Origin: Desmodesmus armatus
Taxonomy: Eukaryota > Chlorophyta > Chlorophyceae > Sphaeropleales > Scenedesmaceae
NCBI GenBank assembly: GCA_007449985.2
Contig: VIIQ02000724.1
Location: 248,001-312,000 of the forward strand
DNA length: 64,000 nt
Direction of reading: 5' to 3'
Position numbers and translations under genes: made by a program. The notes under the pieces were generated by a model. The model was not told where the DNA came from. It made no database searches and saw nothing but the letters and a program-made list of their open reading frames with translations. Shown here in pieces: positions 46,680 through 59,785 of the stretch (position 1 is its first letter; each line of letters opens with the position of its first letter).

Positions 46680-48464
46680 TAAAAGCCATTCGTTGCCAAC
46701 CCCCGGGGGGATGCCTTTCGTCTTTGACTTTGTACTGCCCCAGCCCAGCAACGGTGCAACTGTAATCACCCTGCCAGGCTGGCAGCGCCTTACGCCTGCT
46801 ACACGAGACACATGGTACATGCAGCTGACAATTGAGCCTCGATTGTCAGCTGTGGGGCCCACAGCAGCCACGGCAGTTTCATTGCACTAGTGCACCACAA
46901 TCCTGTGGTGTTGCATGCACCACGCCGTCAGAGCTGGCCACACAGCTCGATTACTGAAGCTGGTGGGGGAGGGCACAATCTGTTTGACTGCGGGTGTGCT
47001 TGGGCATTTTGGTGCCGCAACTTATAGCCTCCCTTTTAGCCGAGTGTGCAGAATGGTTTGCTGTTCAACAGCACAGTGTGTGCTAATAAATATTCACCTG
47101 TTACCTGTAGTTCCTTTGGCCAACCTGAGCAAGTGCTGTGGCGCAGTTTTTTGTACCCTGGGGACAATGCCGCAGGGGCAAAAAGGGCAAGCCATCAACT
47201 CTTGCTGGTTACAATTGGGCCCCGTCAAAACATCACCATCCACCATACACACTGATCATGATCACAATGCCATACATCTGCCGCTGCTGAAACACTTCAT
47301 CCCGTCACTTATCACAGCATGCAGTCTGGTCGCACAGGACCACACTGCAGCAGGCTGCTGGTTACACTCAGCAAGGGGCCATAAGACAGAGCAGCAGCCT
47401 GCCTGTGCAAAACCCTGTGGCAACCCCGAAACCCACTGTTACACTAGCCTGGAGGCTAGCTACATGTACATGCAGGACACCATCAGCACCACACAGCAAA
47501 CTGCAGTCGTGACCCAGAGAACAAGGGTATTGCATGCATATGCTGTGAGAGGCAACTGTGTTGGCAAACAAAACTGTGTTGCCCTGGCCGCTTCCACCCT
47601 GGGGACGCCTTGATCAACCTCACCCACTCTACTGTGCACCGCGCCTGCCTGTGTACACCGCCAACACCGTGCTGACATAACCATGCCAGCATATGGCCCG
47701 GCAGCAGGACAGACCCAGTGACCGTGCCAATTTGCACGCAGCTGCAAGCACGAGCTGCAAGAAGGGTGTGCGCTCAATCCAAAGTGCACACTGCACATGC
47801 ACTGCATGGCATGCCCCAGACCAGCATGCAGCCAGCGCCCAACAAACTGCGCAACACGCCCAGCATGCAGCCAGCCGGCAATTGCTGGCCAGCTTGAGGC
47901 ATCCATGGATCCTGCATACAACATGCACACAAACTAGTACTAAAAGCACGTGATGGGCACACACACCTGGGCTTGCCTTGCCTGTAGTAGCCCAAACACC
48001 AGCAGGACTGTAGCCACTGCCCTCACGGGCACTGGGGGCAAGAAAAATACAGTGACCACCCTATTGAGCAGGGCCCTGCCATAGTGCTTTCGGACTGCTT
48101 TCAGACGTCTGGTGACTATAGGCCTCAACAGCACTTTCAAAACCCCTAAAGCAACACACTGCTAATTCCATAAATCAATACCCTCTTCAATATTGTGTAA
48201 TCAGGGCACACACACTGTGCTCCAACAGACGAGCTGACAGCCACTCAGCACATGTCGCAGCACCCTGAATCAAACCGCCAGCACTCGAGCAGCAAGCCAC
48301 CAACCAGCCCGGAACAATGCTGGTATAGCCATGGATGTCGACATGTTGAGCTGTGGTTGAAAACCGAACCCAGTGGCCAAGTGCAGCGATAGCGAATTGC
48401 AGTCAGTGTGGCGCCCTCAAGGGACCTTCGTCACAAAAAGCCCAGACCAAGCCCGCCCAAAGAG
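46680..48464. other. Downstream flank of LRR gene 1; remnant of the 4.5-kb unit
   Basis: No gene is supported. From about 47,160 on, the sequence matches 51,700-52,980 and in part 56,260-57,000 (gccatcaactcttgc, gtcaaaacat, the gccgctgctga block, the cccagcat-gcagccagc block). It is the 3' flank of the F-box/LRR gene and part of the tandem unit. The part before 47,100 shows nothing recognisable. Confidence 0.6.
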
Positions 48465-50952
48465 TTAACGCCAGGGCGGGCGGCCCTGCCGGCCATTGTT
48501 GCCACCTCTGCCGGTACGCCTGATGTTTGCGTTGCCGTTTGTGCGCCCTGCTGCTGCGCTGGGGTTTGTGGAATGGCGCGGCTGCTGCTGAGGTTGACAC
48601 GGGGGGCTGCCCCCTGCAGGGCCAGCTGTCTGGGCCTGCTGCGGTGGCCTTGAGCCACTTGGGGTGCTGTTGTTGCTGCTAAGCTGCTGCTGCTGCTGCC
48701 TGTCAGCAGGCTGTGGCCTGTGCTGCTGCTGCTGATGCGGCTGGTGAGCCGGCATGTGGTGTTCCAGGGCTGTAGCCGCCTGCTGTGCCACTTCAGGGTC
48801 ATTGCTATGCAGGTTGCGCTGCAGCACCTGGCGCCACACGGGAACATCACTCGGGTCCTGCACAGGGGTCCACGAGCAGCACCAACAGCAGAACACACTG
48901 TGAGCTATGTTAGCTCAATGCACAGGCGGCAAGAGGCCATGCTGGATGCAAAGGCAGTACTGAAGCAATCTCACTGACAATGACATGTCAGAGCGCACTA
49001 GCAGTCAGCATTGGCAATTGGTAAGAACAGCATTTGGCTACAGTGATCATTTGAATGTCGACGAGACAAGGGCAGCCCAAGACAACACAAACACCACTGC
49101 AGTAGCAGGCTGCACATGACAAGAGCCACACTGCAGCCATCAACTCACCTGCACCGTGCAGTAAAATTGTGCATATTCCCAGCGTGGATGGGCTAAATCA
49201 ATGGCACAAAAATACAAATGCGTCAGCCGCTGCAGCTGCGTCAGGTGCAGCACCAGCCCATGTATCTCGGGGCTTCCATAGTCCCTCAGGTACAGCCGCT
49301 CCAGCCCTGTCAGCTGTGTCACCACCTCCAACCCCATGGACGCAGTCCACTGACACCCCAGGGAGAGGTCACGCAAGCCGCTCAGCCCCGTAAGTGGGGC
49401 CAGCAGCTCCGCACTGTACTGCAGCTGCAGCATCTGCAGTGAGCGCAGCCCAGGGCAGCAGCTGATGAGGCGGCTGCCTTCAGGTGCTGCTGTAGACTCT
49501 GCCAGCCAAGAGTCTGGCTGGTTGAGCCAGTTGATATGAAGCTCCTGCAGGTGTGGCAGCTGCCTGCCTGCAGGGAACACGTGCTGCCACACCTCTTCTG
49601 GTAGGTGGCAGGTGTCAAGATCAAGGTACTGCAACCTGCTGCTGGCTGTCAGTGCTGAGTAGGCTGCTGCGGGGACTCTGCCATTGGCCGTAAGACTGGC
49701 CCTCAAACTTAGGAATGTCAGTTGCTGCAGCTGCTGCAGGTGGGACAGCAGCTCTGTGACCTCACTTGAGGCCCCGCAGCCCATAGTGCATGCCATCAAC
49801 TTGAGGTGCCGCAGCTGTGTCCTGCCTGCCAGGACACCAGGCTGGAACTTGCAGAACACAGAGGCCACCTCCTTGGCAAGCCCCACACATAGCTCTAGGC
49901 GTGTCAGCTGCTGTGAGCCTGACAGCATGCTGCTGCTGATGGTGAATCTGCTGCAGCAGTCCAGCCGCAGGTCCTGCAGGCGAGTCAGGCCCTGCAGTTG
50001 CTGCATGCTGTCTTCGTCTTGCAGCCCAAAGTTTACCAGCTCCAAGTATGTCAGCTGCTGCACACCCTGCAGCGCATCACTCTGGAAGTGATACATGCAC
50101 CCATCGTTTGCTAGGGTGCTCATCAGCCCGCTGAGCGGATGTTGCTCCCCCCACCGCACTGGCCTATCCCTGGGGAAGTCAAAATACTTTATGCTCAGGT
50201 GCTGCAGGCCTGGCAGTGCTGCCAAGGCTGTCCCCAGCTCCTTCACCCCAACCAGTGGCTGATACCTTATACCAACATGAGGCTCCCAGGAAGCCCCCTG
50301 ATACAATATCTGCAGCCCTAAATGTACCCCGCTGATGGTCAGGCTGGATAGCCTGTGCAGCTTGTTGTTGGGCAAATGCCGAAGGTTGAGTCCCACCGTT
50401 TTCTCAAATTCAATGCTGCTGACTTTCTGGCCGTAGTTGTCGAGGTATAGAAGTATGCTGTCCAACTGAGTCTGCGCAATCTCCATGCTGTGATCTGGCA
50501 GCGTTACTCTGATGTTGCTAGCTGCCAGCACGGCCGCCTGGTGCAGCCTGCTGTGGGTGCGTGCAGCACTGAACAAGCTCCGGGGATCCTCAGCGCAGTG
50601 CTGCAGGACCAATAGCAGACATGGGTCTGGCAGCTGTAGGAGGGAAATTGGCTCCGCATGGTCTTCCCTGCGCCAGCACACAGCAACATCATGGGTGCCA
50701 TGATGACATAGCAACAAAGGCAGCACACCCGCACCACCCTTCCTTTACAGTTGCAAGAGACAAGGTAACACCATGTTTTCATCAACAAGCATGCCACGAT
50801 CGAAAGGGAAGAGTTGGGGGCCTGTGCCATGGGCTTGTGAGCAGCAGCAAGTCTTCGGCAACCAAGCAGATGCATGTCGCGCCATACCGGCTGCTGGAGT
50901 CATCACCATGCCCATCATCCAGGGCCCATCCAAGCTGCCCTAGGGTATCCAT
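48465..50952 (-). CDS. F-box-like / leucine-rich repeat protein 1 (658 aa)
   Basis: Three exons: 50,952-50,888, 50,667-49,149 and 48,857-48,465, all GT-AG, phases agreeing, 659 codons. The start ATG (MDTLGQLGW) was chosen because identity with the paralogue keeps frame after it but not before it. Residues about 30-70 form an F-box-like segment (LLQLPDPCLLLVLQHCAED, SLFSAARTHSRLHQAA). It is followed by a long LRR solenoid with repeated LQxLxxLxL units to about residue 525. The last exon adds a 131-codon tail: DPSDVPVWRQVLQ, then Gln/Pro/Asn-rich text ending in Arg/Gly (GRGGNNGRQGRPPWR), which resembles RGG-type RNA-binding tails. F-box/LRR proteins usually select substrates for SCF ubiquitin ligases; that role is inferred. 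The family appears to be expanded here. Confidence 0.85.
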
Positions 50953-53012
50953 AAGCCCCTGCTGCTGTTCGGTTCCCCGTTCAGGTGATCTGATGTGTCG
51001 CTCGAATGGCTGTGTTTGAACGCAAGCAGTGATTAGGTGCACGCCGTAGCGACCTTCATTTTTCGTCACTTCTTCCCAGGATTTTGAGGGCTCCGTTCAG
51101 TGCTACGCCAGGTTCTTGGTCTTTGCTTTGTTCAAACTGGAGGGCACAAGCGGACAGCACTGTGTAGTTGTCTGTGAGATGCGAGTTAACCAATTGATGG
51201 CAATTGATGATGTCACACAACTGCCTGAGTTGATGGTACCCTCCCAGCCAGGCCGCGCGTGCCAGTGCCTTCTGCTGCTGGAGCTGCTAGGCGGGCAGCC
51301 CACTCCCCCGCCACTCGAACTCAGCTGCTGGGTACTTGTGGACAAGCATGCTTTAGGTGTAAAGCAACGTTGCAGGACTGTTGCATCCTGTTTGAAAAAG
51401 ATCACAGCCACATGAAAACCCATGCACAGAGCACATCTTGGCAAGCCAGCCTGGCAAGTTCAAATCAGCGCCTACACTAGATTTCACGGTGTTTGTGAGC
51501 TGATCAGCTGTGGGATGTTGCCTTCATCAGCCCCCAGAATTGGGCACACACTTGACCAAGTGTGGGACGTTGGATGAGAGCGACCTGCAGCTTGTATGCT
51601 GCTGGGTGTGCAGGTGGCTTGGGCTGCTAGCGGGGCATGAAACATCACGGGTGGATTGCCTGTTGCAGGCTGCAGCCTCATGGATCAAAACCAGACCACC
51701 TCACGGCAAGCCAGCAACTCTTGCTTACAGCGGTGACCCCGTCAAAACATGACCCTTGACCATTACTACGCACCAAAGCAATCCTACACAAAATACACAG
51801 ATCACAACATCATACAGCTGCCGCTGCTGACAACCCGGACTGTCACTTAGTTATGCAGCTGGTCCTGCGCAGGACCCCACCACAGGCAGGCTGCTGGTCA
51901 CACTCAGCAAGGGGCCATCAGCCTGCCTGTGCACAAACCATGTGCCAACCCCCAACCCAGTGTTACAATAGCCTGGCAGGCTAGCTGCATACAGGACACC
52001 ATCAGCACCACATAGCACTGCAGTGGTGGCACCACACCTCAGCATACTGCAGCATTTGACCTGGAGAACAAGGGTTCTGCATGCAGATGCTGTGAGAAGC
52101 AAGTGCGTTGCCCTGGCCGCTCCCACCCTGAGTACGCCCTCCATCAACTCCACACACTCAACTGTGCACCACGCCAGCCTATCACACCGCTCACACCGTG
52201 CTGACATCACCATGCCATGCTGGCAGCATGTGGCCTGCAGGACAGGCCCAGTGGTGGCCAGATTGCAGACAGCTGTAAGGAGGGCACACGCTCACTCCAA
52301 ACTGCACACCGCACATGCACTGCATGGCCGCCATGCAGTAACCCACACCAGCATGCAGGCAGCACCAACAAACTGCAAAACATGCCCAGCATAAGGATGC
52401 AGCCAGCTGGCAGTTGCTGGCCAGCTTGTGGCATCCATGCATTCTGCATGCAAATGCACATGACCCAGTACTGCCAGTACTTTTGAAAGTGCATGATGGG
52501 CACACACACCTGAGCTTGCCTTGCCTGTAGTAACCCAAACACCAGCACGACTGTAGCCACTGCCCCACACAGACACCAAGGGCCAAACACACAAAGTGAC
52601 CACCCTGTTGAGCAGGGCCCTGCCACAGTGCAGCAAGCCTCAACCGGCTTTCAGACTGCTGATGACGATAAGCCTCAACACCACTTTCATATTCTCCAAT
52701 GCAACATTTCAATGTCCCCACTGATTACCTTTCCCTATAATCAGGGCACACACGCCGCGCTGAGCTCCACAGACGAGCTGACAGCTACTCAGCACATGTC
52801 GCAGGCACATAGAATTAAACCGCCAGCACTCAAGCAGCAAGCCACCAACCAGCCAAGCACGCAGCTGTCGCAGCCATGAATGATATCACATGTTGACCTG
52901 TGGTTTGAGTGTGAACCCACTGGTCAAGTGCAGCCACAGCCAAGGCCATCAGTGCGGCGCATCCAAAGGGCCTCTTAGTCACCAAACGCCAGATCAATCC
53001 AGCCCAAAAGAG
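50953..53012. other. Intergenic between the two LRR genes
   Basis: 50,953-51,700 is the upstream region of gene 1 and matches 55,490-56,280 upstream of gene 2. A stretch near 51,228-51,460 is almost identical to 55,779-56,017. 51,700-52,980 is the downstream flank of gene 2 and matches 47,160-48,450. No separate gene is supported. Confidence 0.65.
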
Positions 53013-55489
53013 TTAACGCCAGGGCGGGCGGCCCTGCCGGCCGTTGCTGCCACCTCTGCCCGTTTGCCTGCCGTTTGTGTTGCCGTTTGTGCGCCCGCCT
53101 GCTGCGCTGGGGGTTGTGGAGCGGCGCGGCTGCTGCTGAGGTCGGCAGGGAGGGCTGCCCCCCGGCTGGGCCTGCTGCCGTGGCGTAGAGCCGTATGGGG
53201 TGCTATTGTTGCGACGGGGCTGCTGCTGCTGCCTGTCAGCAGGCTGTGGCTCGCCAGCCGGCATGTTGTTCTCCAGGGCTGCAGCCGCCTGCTGTGCCAC
53301 GCGGTAAGAGTCGTGCTGCAGCACCTGGCGCCACACGGGCTCATCACTAGGGTCCTGCAAAGTCGTCCGGGAGCAGCACCAACAGCAAAACACAGATAGC
53401 TCAGTGCACAGGTGGAAAGAGGCTATGCTGGATGCAGAGATAGTATGCGAGCAATCTCACTGACACCGACATGTCACAAGTTGAACGCACTAGCAGTCAG
53501 CAATGGCAATCGCGGTGACCAATGACCGACATAGTATGACCCCACAAAGGGTTAACCAGAGACTATGACCCCAAACCTGGTCCCAACTTCACATCCCTCA
53601 AGGGTTGCCCAAGACAACACGAGCACCATTGCAGTTGCAGTCAACACATGACAGGAGCCAAAATGCAGCCATCAACCCACCTGCACCTTGCATTCCATGT
53701 GAACCCGAGGCCTCGGCCAGCATTCAGGTGTTGCAATGGCGCCATACAAATCCAATTGTGTCAGCCGCTGCAGCTGCGTCAGCTGCAGCACCAGCCCCCC
53801 TATTGCTGGGCCTCCACAGTCCCTCAGGAACAGCCGCTCCAGCCCCGTCAGCTGAGAAACCACCTCCAACCCCAGGGACTTATAGTACAAAGTCCCCAAG
53901 GAGAGATCACGCAAGCCGCTCAGCCCCGTCAGTGGGGCCAGCAGCTCTGCAGTGTACTGCAGCTCCAGCATCTGCAGTGATTGCAGCCCAGGGCAGCAGC
54001 TGACGAGGCGGCTGCCTTCGGGAGCTGCCGCACTATTTCCAAAGGTGCAGACGTACCCAATGTCAAGCTCCTGCAGGTGTGGCAGCTGCCTGCCTGCAGG
54101 GAACACGTGCTGCCACACCTCTTCTGGTAGGTGGCAGGTGTCAAGATCAAGGTACTGCAACCTGCTGCTGGCTGTCAGTGCTGAGTAGGCTGCTGCGGGG
54201 ACTCTGCCATTGGCCGTAAGACTGGCCCTCAAACTTAGGAATGTCAGTTGCTGCAGCTGCTGCAGGTGGGACAGCAGCTCTGTAACCCCACTTGAGGCGC
54301 CAAAGCCCATAGTGGCACTATGGGCCCAGTGACTGCATGCCATCAGCTTGAGGTGCCGCAGCTGTGTCCTGCCTGCCAGGACAGCAGGCTCGAAAGCGCA
54401 GAACATAGGGGCATGCTCAGGCTCTCCAAACCCCATACACAGCTCCAGGCGTGTCAGCTGCTGTGCGCCTGATAGCATGCTGCTGCTGATGGTGAATGTA
54501 CTGCAGCCGTCCAGCCGCAGGTCCTGTAGGAGCGTCAGCCCCTGCAGTTGCTGCATGCTGTCTTTGTCTTGCAGCCGAAAGTTCACCAGCTCCAAGTAGG
54601 TCAGCTGCTGCAGGCCCTGCAGCGCATCACTGGGTAATTGATACATGCACTCGATGCTTGCTAGGGTGTTCAATAGCTCGTGTTGCTGCCACCACGGCAT
54701 TGGCCCAAGCTTGGGGAAGTCGAAAAACTTTATGCTCAGGTGCTGCAGGGCTGGCAGTGCTGCCAAGTCTGTCCCCAGCTCCTCCACTCCAAGCAGCGGC
54801 TGATATTGATAACTGATACCAGGTATCAGTGGTACCCCGCTGATTGTCAGGCTGGACAGGCCGTGCAGCTTGTCAATGGGCAAATGCTGAAGGTCGAGTC
54901 CCACAGTTTTCTCAAATTCAATGCTGCTGACGTGCTGGCCGTAGTTGTCAAGATACAGAAGCATGCTGTCCAACTGAGTCTCCGCAATCTCCATGCTGTG
55001 ATATGGCAGCGTTATTCTTAGGTTGCTGGCTGCCAGCACGGCCGCCTGGTGCAGCCTGCTGTGTGCACGTGCAGCACTGAACAGGCTCCAGAGGTCATCA
55101 GCGCAGTGCTGCAGAACCACCAGCAGACATGCATCTGGCAGCTGTAGGAGGTGGCATGGCTCCGCATGGTCTTCCCTGTACCAGCACACAGCAACGTTGT
55201 GGGTGCCATGACATTGATCAATCCCACGAGAATAGCAACAAAGGCAGCACACCCGCACCATCCTTCCTTTACAGTTGCCAAAGGCAAGGGAACACCATAT
55301 CTTCATCAACAAGCATGCCATAAGTGAAAGGGAAAAGCTGGGGGCCTGTGCCATGCTTATGAGCAGCAGCAGCTTGCAAGCTTCAGCAACCAAGCAGATG
55401 CGTGTCGCGCCTTACCGGCTGCTGGAGTGAACGCAAACACCACCATGCCCATCTTCAAGGGCCCACGCAAGCTGCCCTATGGTATCCAT
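53013..55489 (-). CDS. F-box-like / leucine-rich repeat protein 2 (636 aa)
   Basis: Tandem paralogue of gene 1 with the same three-exon structure: 55,489-55,416, 55,175-53,681 and 53,354-53,013, phases agreeing, 637 codons. It starts MDTIGQLAW. The F-box-like segment reads LLQLPDACLLVVLQHCADD followed by SLFSAARAHSRLHQAA. The LRR part matches gene 1 throughout, with small indels such as an extra SHWAHSATM near the middle, where gene 1 is shorter. A 219-bp stretch (54,065-54,283) is identical to gene 1. The tail exon is shorter (DPSDEPVWRQVLQ to GRGGSNGRQGRPPWR). The first donor (CCG|GTAAGG) is strong. The role is as for gene 1, inferred from the family. Confidence 0.87.
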
Positions 55490-58400
55490 GAGCCCTGCTG
55501 CTGTTCGGTTTGCCGTTCTGATGATCTGCTGCGTCGCCCGAATGCCTCTGATTGATGCGCAAGCAGTGATAAGGTGGACGGCGTAGCGACGTGTATTTTT
55601 CACCACTTGTGACCAGGATTTTAAGGGCCCCGTTCAGTGCTACACTCCAGGCTCTAGCCTAGAGCCTAGTAGGGCTTTGCTTTGTTCAAACTGAAGGGCA
55701 TGCAGACAGTACTGCGTTATCGTATGGCAGTTGCGAGTGGGCTGCTTGCTGGCAAATTCGATTGTAACATAAGCGCCCGAGTTGATGGTACCCTCCCAGC
55801 CAGGCCGCGCGTGCCAGTGCCTTCTGCTGCTGGAGCTGCTAGGCGGGCAGCCCACTCGCCCCGCCACTCGAACTCAGCTGCTGGGTACTTGTGGACAAGC
55901 ATGCTTTAGGTGTAAAGCAACGTTGCAGGACTGTTGCATCCTGTTTGAAAAAGATCACAGCCACATGAAAACCCATGCACAGAGCACATCTTGGCAAGCC
56001 AGCCTGGCAAGTTCAAATAGTGCCTACACTAGACTTCAGGGTGTTGGTGGGCTGATCAGCTGTGAGATGCTGCCTTCATCAGCCCCCAGAATTGGGCAAT
56101 ACTTGACCAAGTGTGAGATGTTGACTAAGAGCGACCTGCAGCTTGTATGCTGCTTGGTGTGCAGGTGGCTTGGGCTGCTAGCGCGCGGGGCACGAAACAT
56201 CAGGAGTGGATTGCCTGTTGCAGGCTGCAGCCTCATGGATCCAAACCAGACCGCCTCACGGCAAGCCAGCAACTCTTGATTACAGCGGTGACCCTGTCAA
56301 AACAAGGCCCATGCCCATTACTACGCACCAAAGCAGTCCCACACCAAACACACTGATCACAACAAAATACAGCTGCCACTGCTGGAACACTCCAGACGTC
56401 ACTCATCATAGCATGCAGTTGGTCCTGCGCAGAACCACACCACAGCAGGCCCAAACCACACTCAGAAAGAGACATCACACAGAGCAGAACCCTGCCTTTG
56501 CACAACACTGTGGCAACCAGAGGAGGCACTGAAAGCTAGCCCAGCAGGCTAGCTGCATACCGTGCTCAACAGCACCGCACACAGCAGACTGCAGCCCTTG
56601 ACCCAGCCAACAGGGGTCTTACCAGCCATGAAACACAACTTATCCCTCCACCGGCCGCCTCCCTGTAGACGCATCCGTCAACTACACTCACCCCACCACG
56701 CACACAGCGCCTGCCTGATATCGCCATGTCAGCATGTGGCCTGCAGGACACACCCAGTGGTGACCAATGTGCACAGGGGTGCGACCGTACATCAACCATA
56801 CACGCAGCACACAGCATGCCCCATGCCACACCACGTCCCATACAATACCACCAGCACGAACAAACTGCACAGCACGCCCAGCATGCCGCCAATTACTGGA
56901 CCGGCTGGTCACATCCAGGCACTCTGCATGCATATTGCACACAAGACAAGCAGTCACAGTGCTTGATGGGCAAACCCCACGCAAGCATGACCTCCCAGAG
57001 CGTTGAGAGAAAGATGATCCCCATCACCAGCATTGCCACTGCTGCTCACAGGCACCCAAGCGCAAGGCCACCCAACACATGGGCGAGCACATTGCAGGCA
57101 AGCCAGGGGCACAGCCACAAGCATCACCAAACAACAAAACTCCCCCTTCACGGCCACCCGCATCACAAGACAACTGTTTGTACACCTTATAGCTGCCAGC
57201 CCCAGCACATGCATCTCTTGCCACGAATGACAACTTGGCTACATGGGTGCCGCTCTCCAGACCAGGGCCAGCAACATGACTAACCCCCACCAGACATTTG
57301 GCAGCCTTGCAGGTGACTTGATCCCGAAGGTGAACACAACAGGAAACCTTCCAGCAGCCACACAAGAGACACAGCTCCCAGTGACTGCACTTTCCCATGT
57401 CACCACCAAAACAGTAGCCAAGTACCCTGCCCGCATGAAATCATTCCTGCATAACACTTCGACAGTATAGGCTGGTTTGATCCACACCAGCACAGCTGGA
57501 CATACCACCAAGTCCTGCCCCAACAGACAATGCTTGACGGCCATACACTCTGTTGCTCATAGATAGGTGTCTCGGCTTCACGCAGCAGCCACTCTGGAAA
57601 GCGGCTTGCGCCAACGCCTAACCACACCCACCCACGCAGCTCAGCACGCCACATCCACAATACCCAACACCTCGGCCGGCACACATCCTTGCACATCATT
57701 CTTTCCCCCGTAGCCTTTACTTACAAAAACTGCCATCACACGCATACACTGCTACTGTCACAAGGGTTCAGGCCAGACCTGAATAACACCACGATACAAG
57801 AATCAGGTCCTGACCTGAACAACACCCCCAAACGCAATCCGCCATGCCGCCACCCTAAGCAAGCAGTACAGGAGAAAAAAACAAGCTGTTCCTGAGCTGT
57901 GAAGTAGCCAGGTGCCACGTGCAGCATGCAAGCAGATGAACGAATCAATCAATCCAACCCGGGTTCGACTGGCAGGCAGACCGGCAGGTGTGTTCCACCC
58001 TGCCCCGCAGGCTCTGGGAGAACCTGCTACTGCTGCTGCTGTGCTGAGACGTTGGTGCAAGAAGAGGCGCAGGAGGCACCTTGATTTGCATCAATACCCC
58101 GGCAGGCGTCATCGCACACCTGCTGCTGGACTCAACCTGGTCCAGCGGTGAAAGGAGCCCTGCTGCACACCCGGCCACATAGGCCAAGCCGCACGAATGC
58201 AGCGACACAAATGGTACATAGTGCACATGGTACAACTACTACAGAGAATGGACCCGCGAAAAGGGTTCAAGAGACAGACTGCGCGCAAAAGACAGCGGCA
58301 AGGCACTGCAACAGAGACCAAACCCAAACCCACCTGCTGCCCGGCAGTATGGCATGACACACAAAAGGCTGCGGGAGGCAGCAATGCCCTTCGGGGAAAA

Positions 58401-59785
58401 GGCTTTGTCTGATTGAGTCTTATACACACCCGGCCGCAACCACCACCAACATACACGCCAACAGGTGCGCTGTGTATGTACGTATGTGTTGCTAGCCAAC
58501 TGCCCAGCCTAACAGTGCTGCTAGATACCCCAGCGAAGCCTATAGCTACATCCAACGTACTCAGCATGCATGCATGTGCTGGAGCCCATGCATGCAGGCG
58601 AAGTCCTGCAGTTGCGCGGTGTGCTGGGGACACACACTGCAGGAAAAGCGCGACAACATGTTCGGCCCACAACACATCCCCACCGCAACGCAAAACCGAC
58701 AGAAAACCGACAGGACAGCCCCAAAGGACAAGGACCATGTATGCGGTGTCAGGCAAAGGACCTGCACAGCATGCACGGCAAAGACACAGGTGCCACTTTC
58801 ACACGACAGATGGTGTTGCTGGGCGCAGCACACTGCCAGGCGGGGTGTGCAGGGATCGGGGATACAACACCTCGCCCAGCACCAGCACACAGCGGGCATA
58901 CCAGAAGCGTACACACACTACCCCCTGTAAGGCCAAGCCACCATCCCTACACAACATCACATCATGGTCACACATCATAGTCACACAAAGACACTCCACA
59001 AAACGTGTACACGGGCGGAAGCCCTCCATGCATGACACACCATTGATCCGCAGATGAACGCTGCAGCACGCACGCCTGAAGGAAACCACAGGACAAGTGC
59101 TGCAGGCGGCAAAACACAGACACGGTGTGTGGAGCAGCAACTGGAAATGCTGGACATCCAAGCACCCACCAAACGCCGATGTTCATACTACAAGATGACA
59201 CCTCGGCCCCATGGTAAGGCCACCACACTGTACCCCAACGCAGCAGCAAGGGCAACTGCTGCTGCCACCAAGTACATCAAAGCCCATCAGCAACAACCAA
59301 AAAAAGGGGCACTGCAACAGACAGAACAGACAACAAAGCACGCTGGCCCAACAACAGAACACAGCCGTGAAAGGTTGTGTTGCAGTGCCAGTCATCAAGT
59401 GCAAAGGCAAGTTGCACTCTGTCTTGCACACACCCCGAGACGTTCCCTGCTGCTTCAGGCATGGCCAGTAGAAGCCATGAGGCAGCAGGTACAAGGGATG
59501 ATGGGATGATGGGTGGTGCTTCAGCACACAACCGCAACCATGACAAATGGCGGTGCTGACTGCACCTGACACGCTGTCACGCACGTGGTGTGTCTGCACT
59601 GACATACAGCAACACACGTGATGTTGATTGCACTCAACATGCAACACACACGTGGCACGATTCATACCGTCTGCCACGATACACTCAGTCAGCAGTAGAA
59701 CGGCTGTTGGACAGAGACATAAGGATGCCTGCTGCAGACTTATCCACAGCATGGGGGTTGCCTGCAATGCCAGAGCCCTGACAGC
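55490..59785. other. Long intergenic stretch with a truncated LRR-unit remnant
   Basis: 55,490-56,280 repeats the upstream flank of LRR gene 1. 56,260-57,000 repeats the downstream flank seen at 47,160 and 51,700, but no third LRR gene follows: the match fades by about 57,000. From 57,000 to 59,785 I see only short frames, A/C-rich sequence and no paired splice sites. The right end is the 3' flank of the ELF3-like gene. Confidence 0.5.

Noticed and set aside
50504..50875. Upstream extension of LRR gene 1 through MAQAPNSSLSIVACLL
   Set aside because: This stretch lies in the first intron. Its frame does not continue into the F-box exon in gene 1, and both genes have a good donor before it and an acceptor (cag) directly before GGAAGACC.
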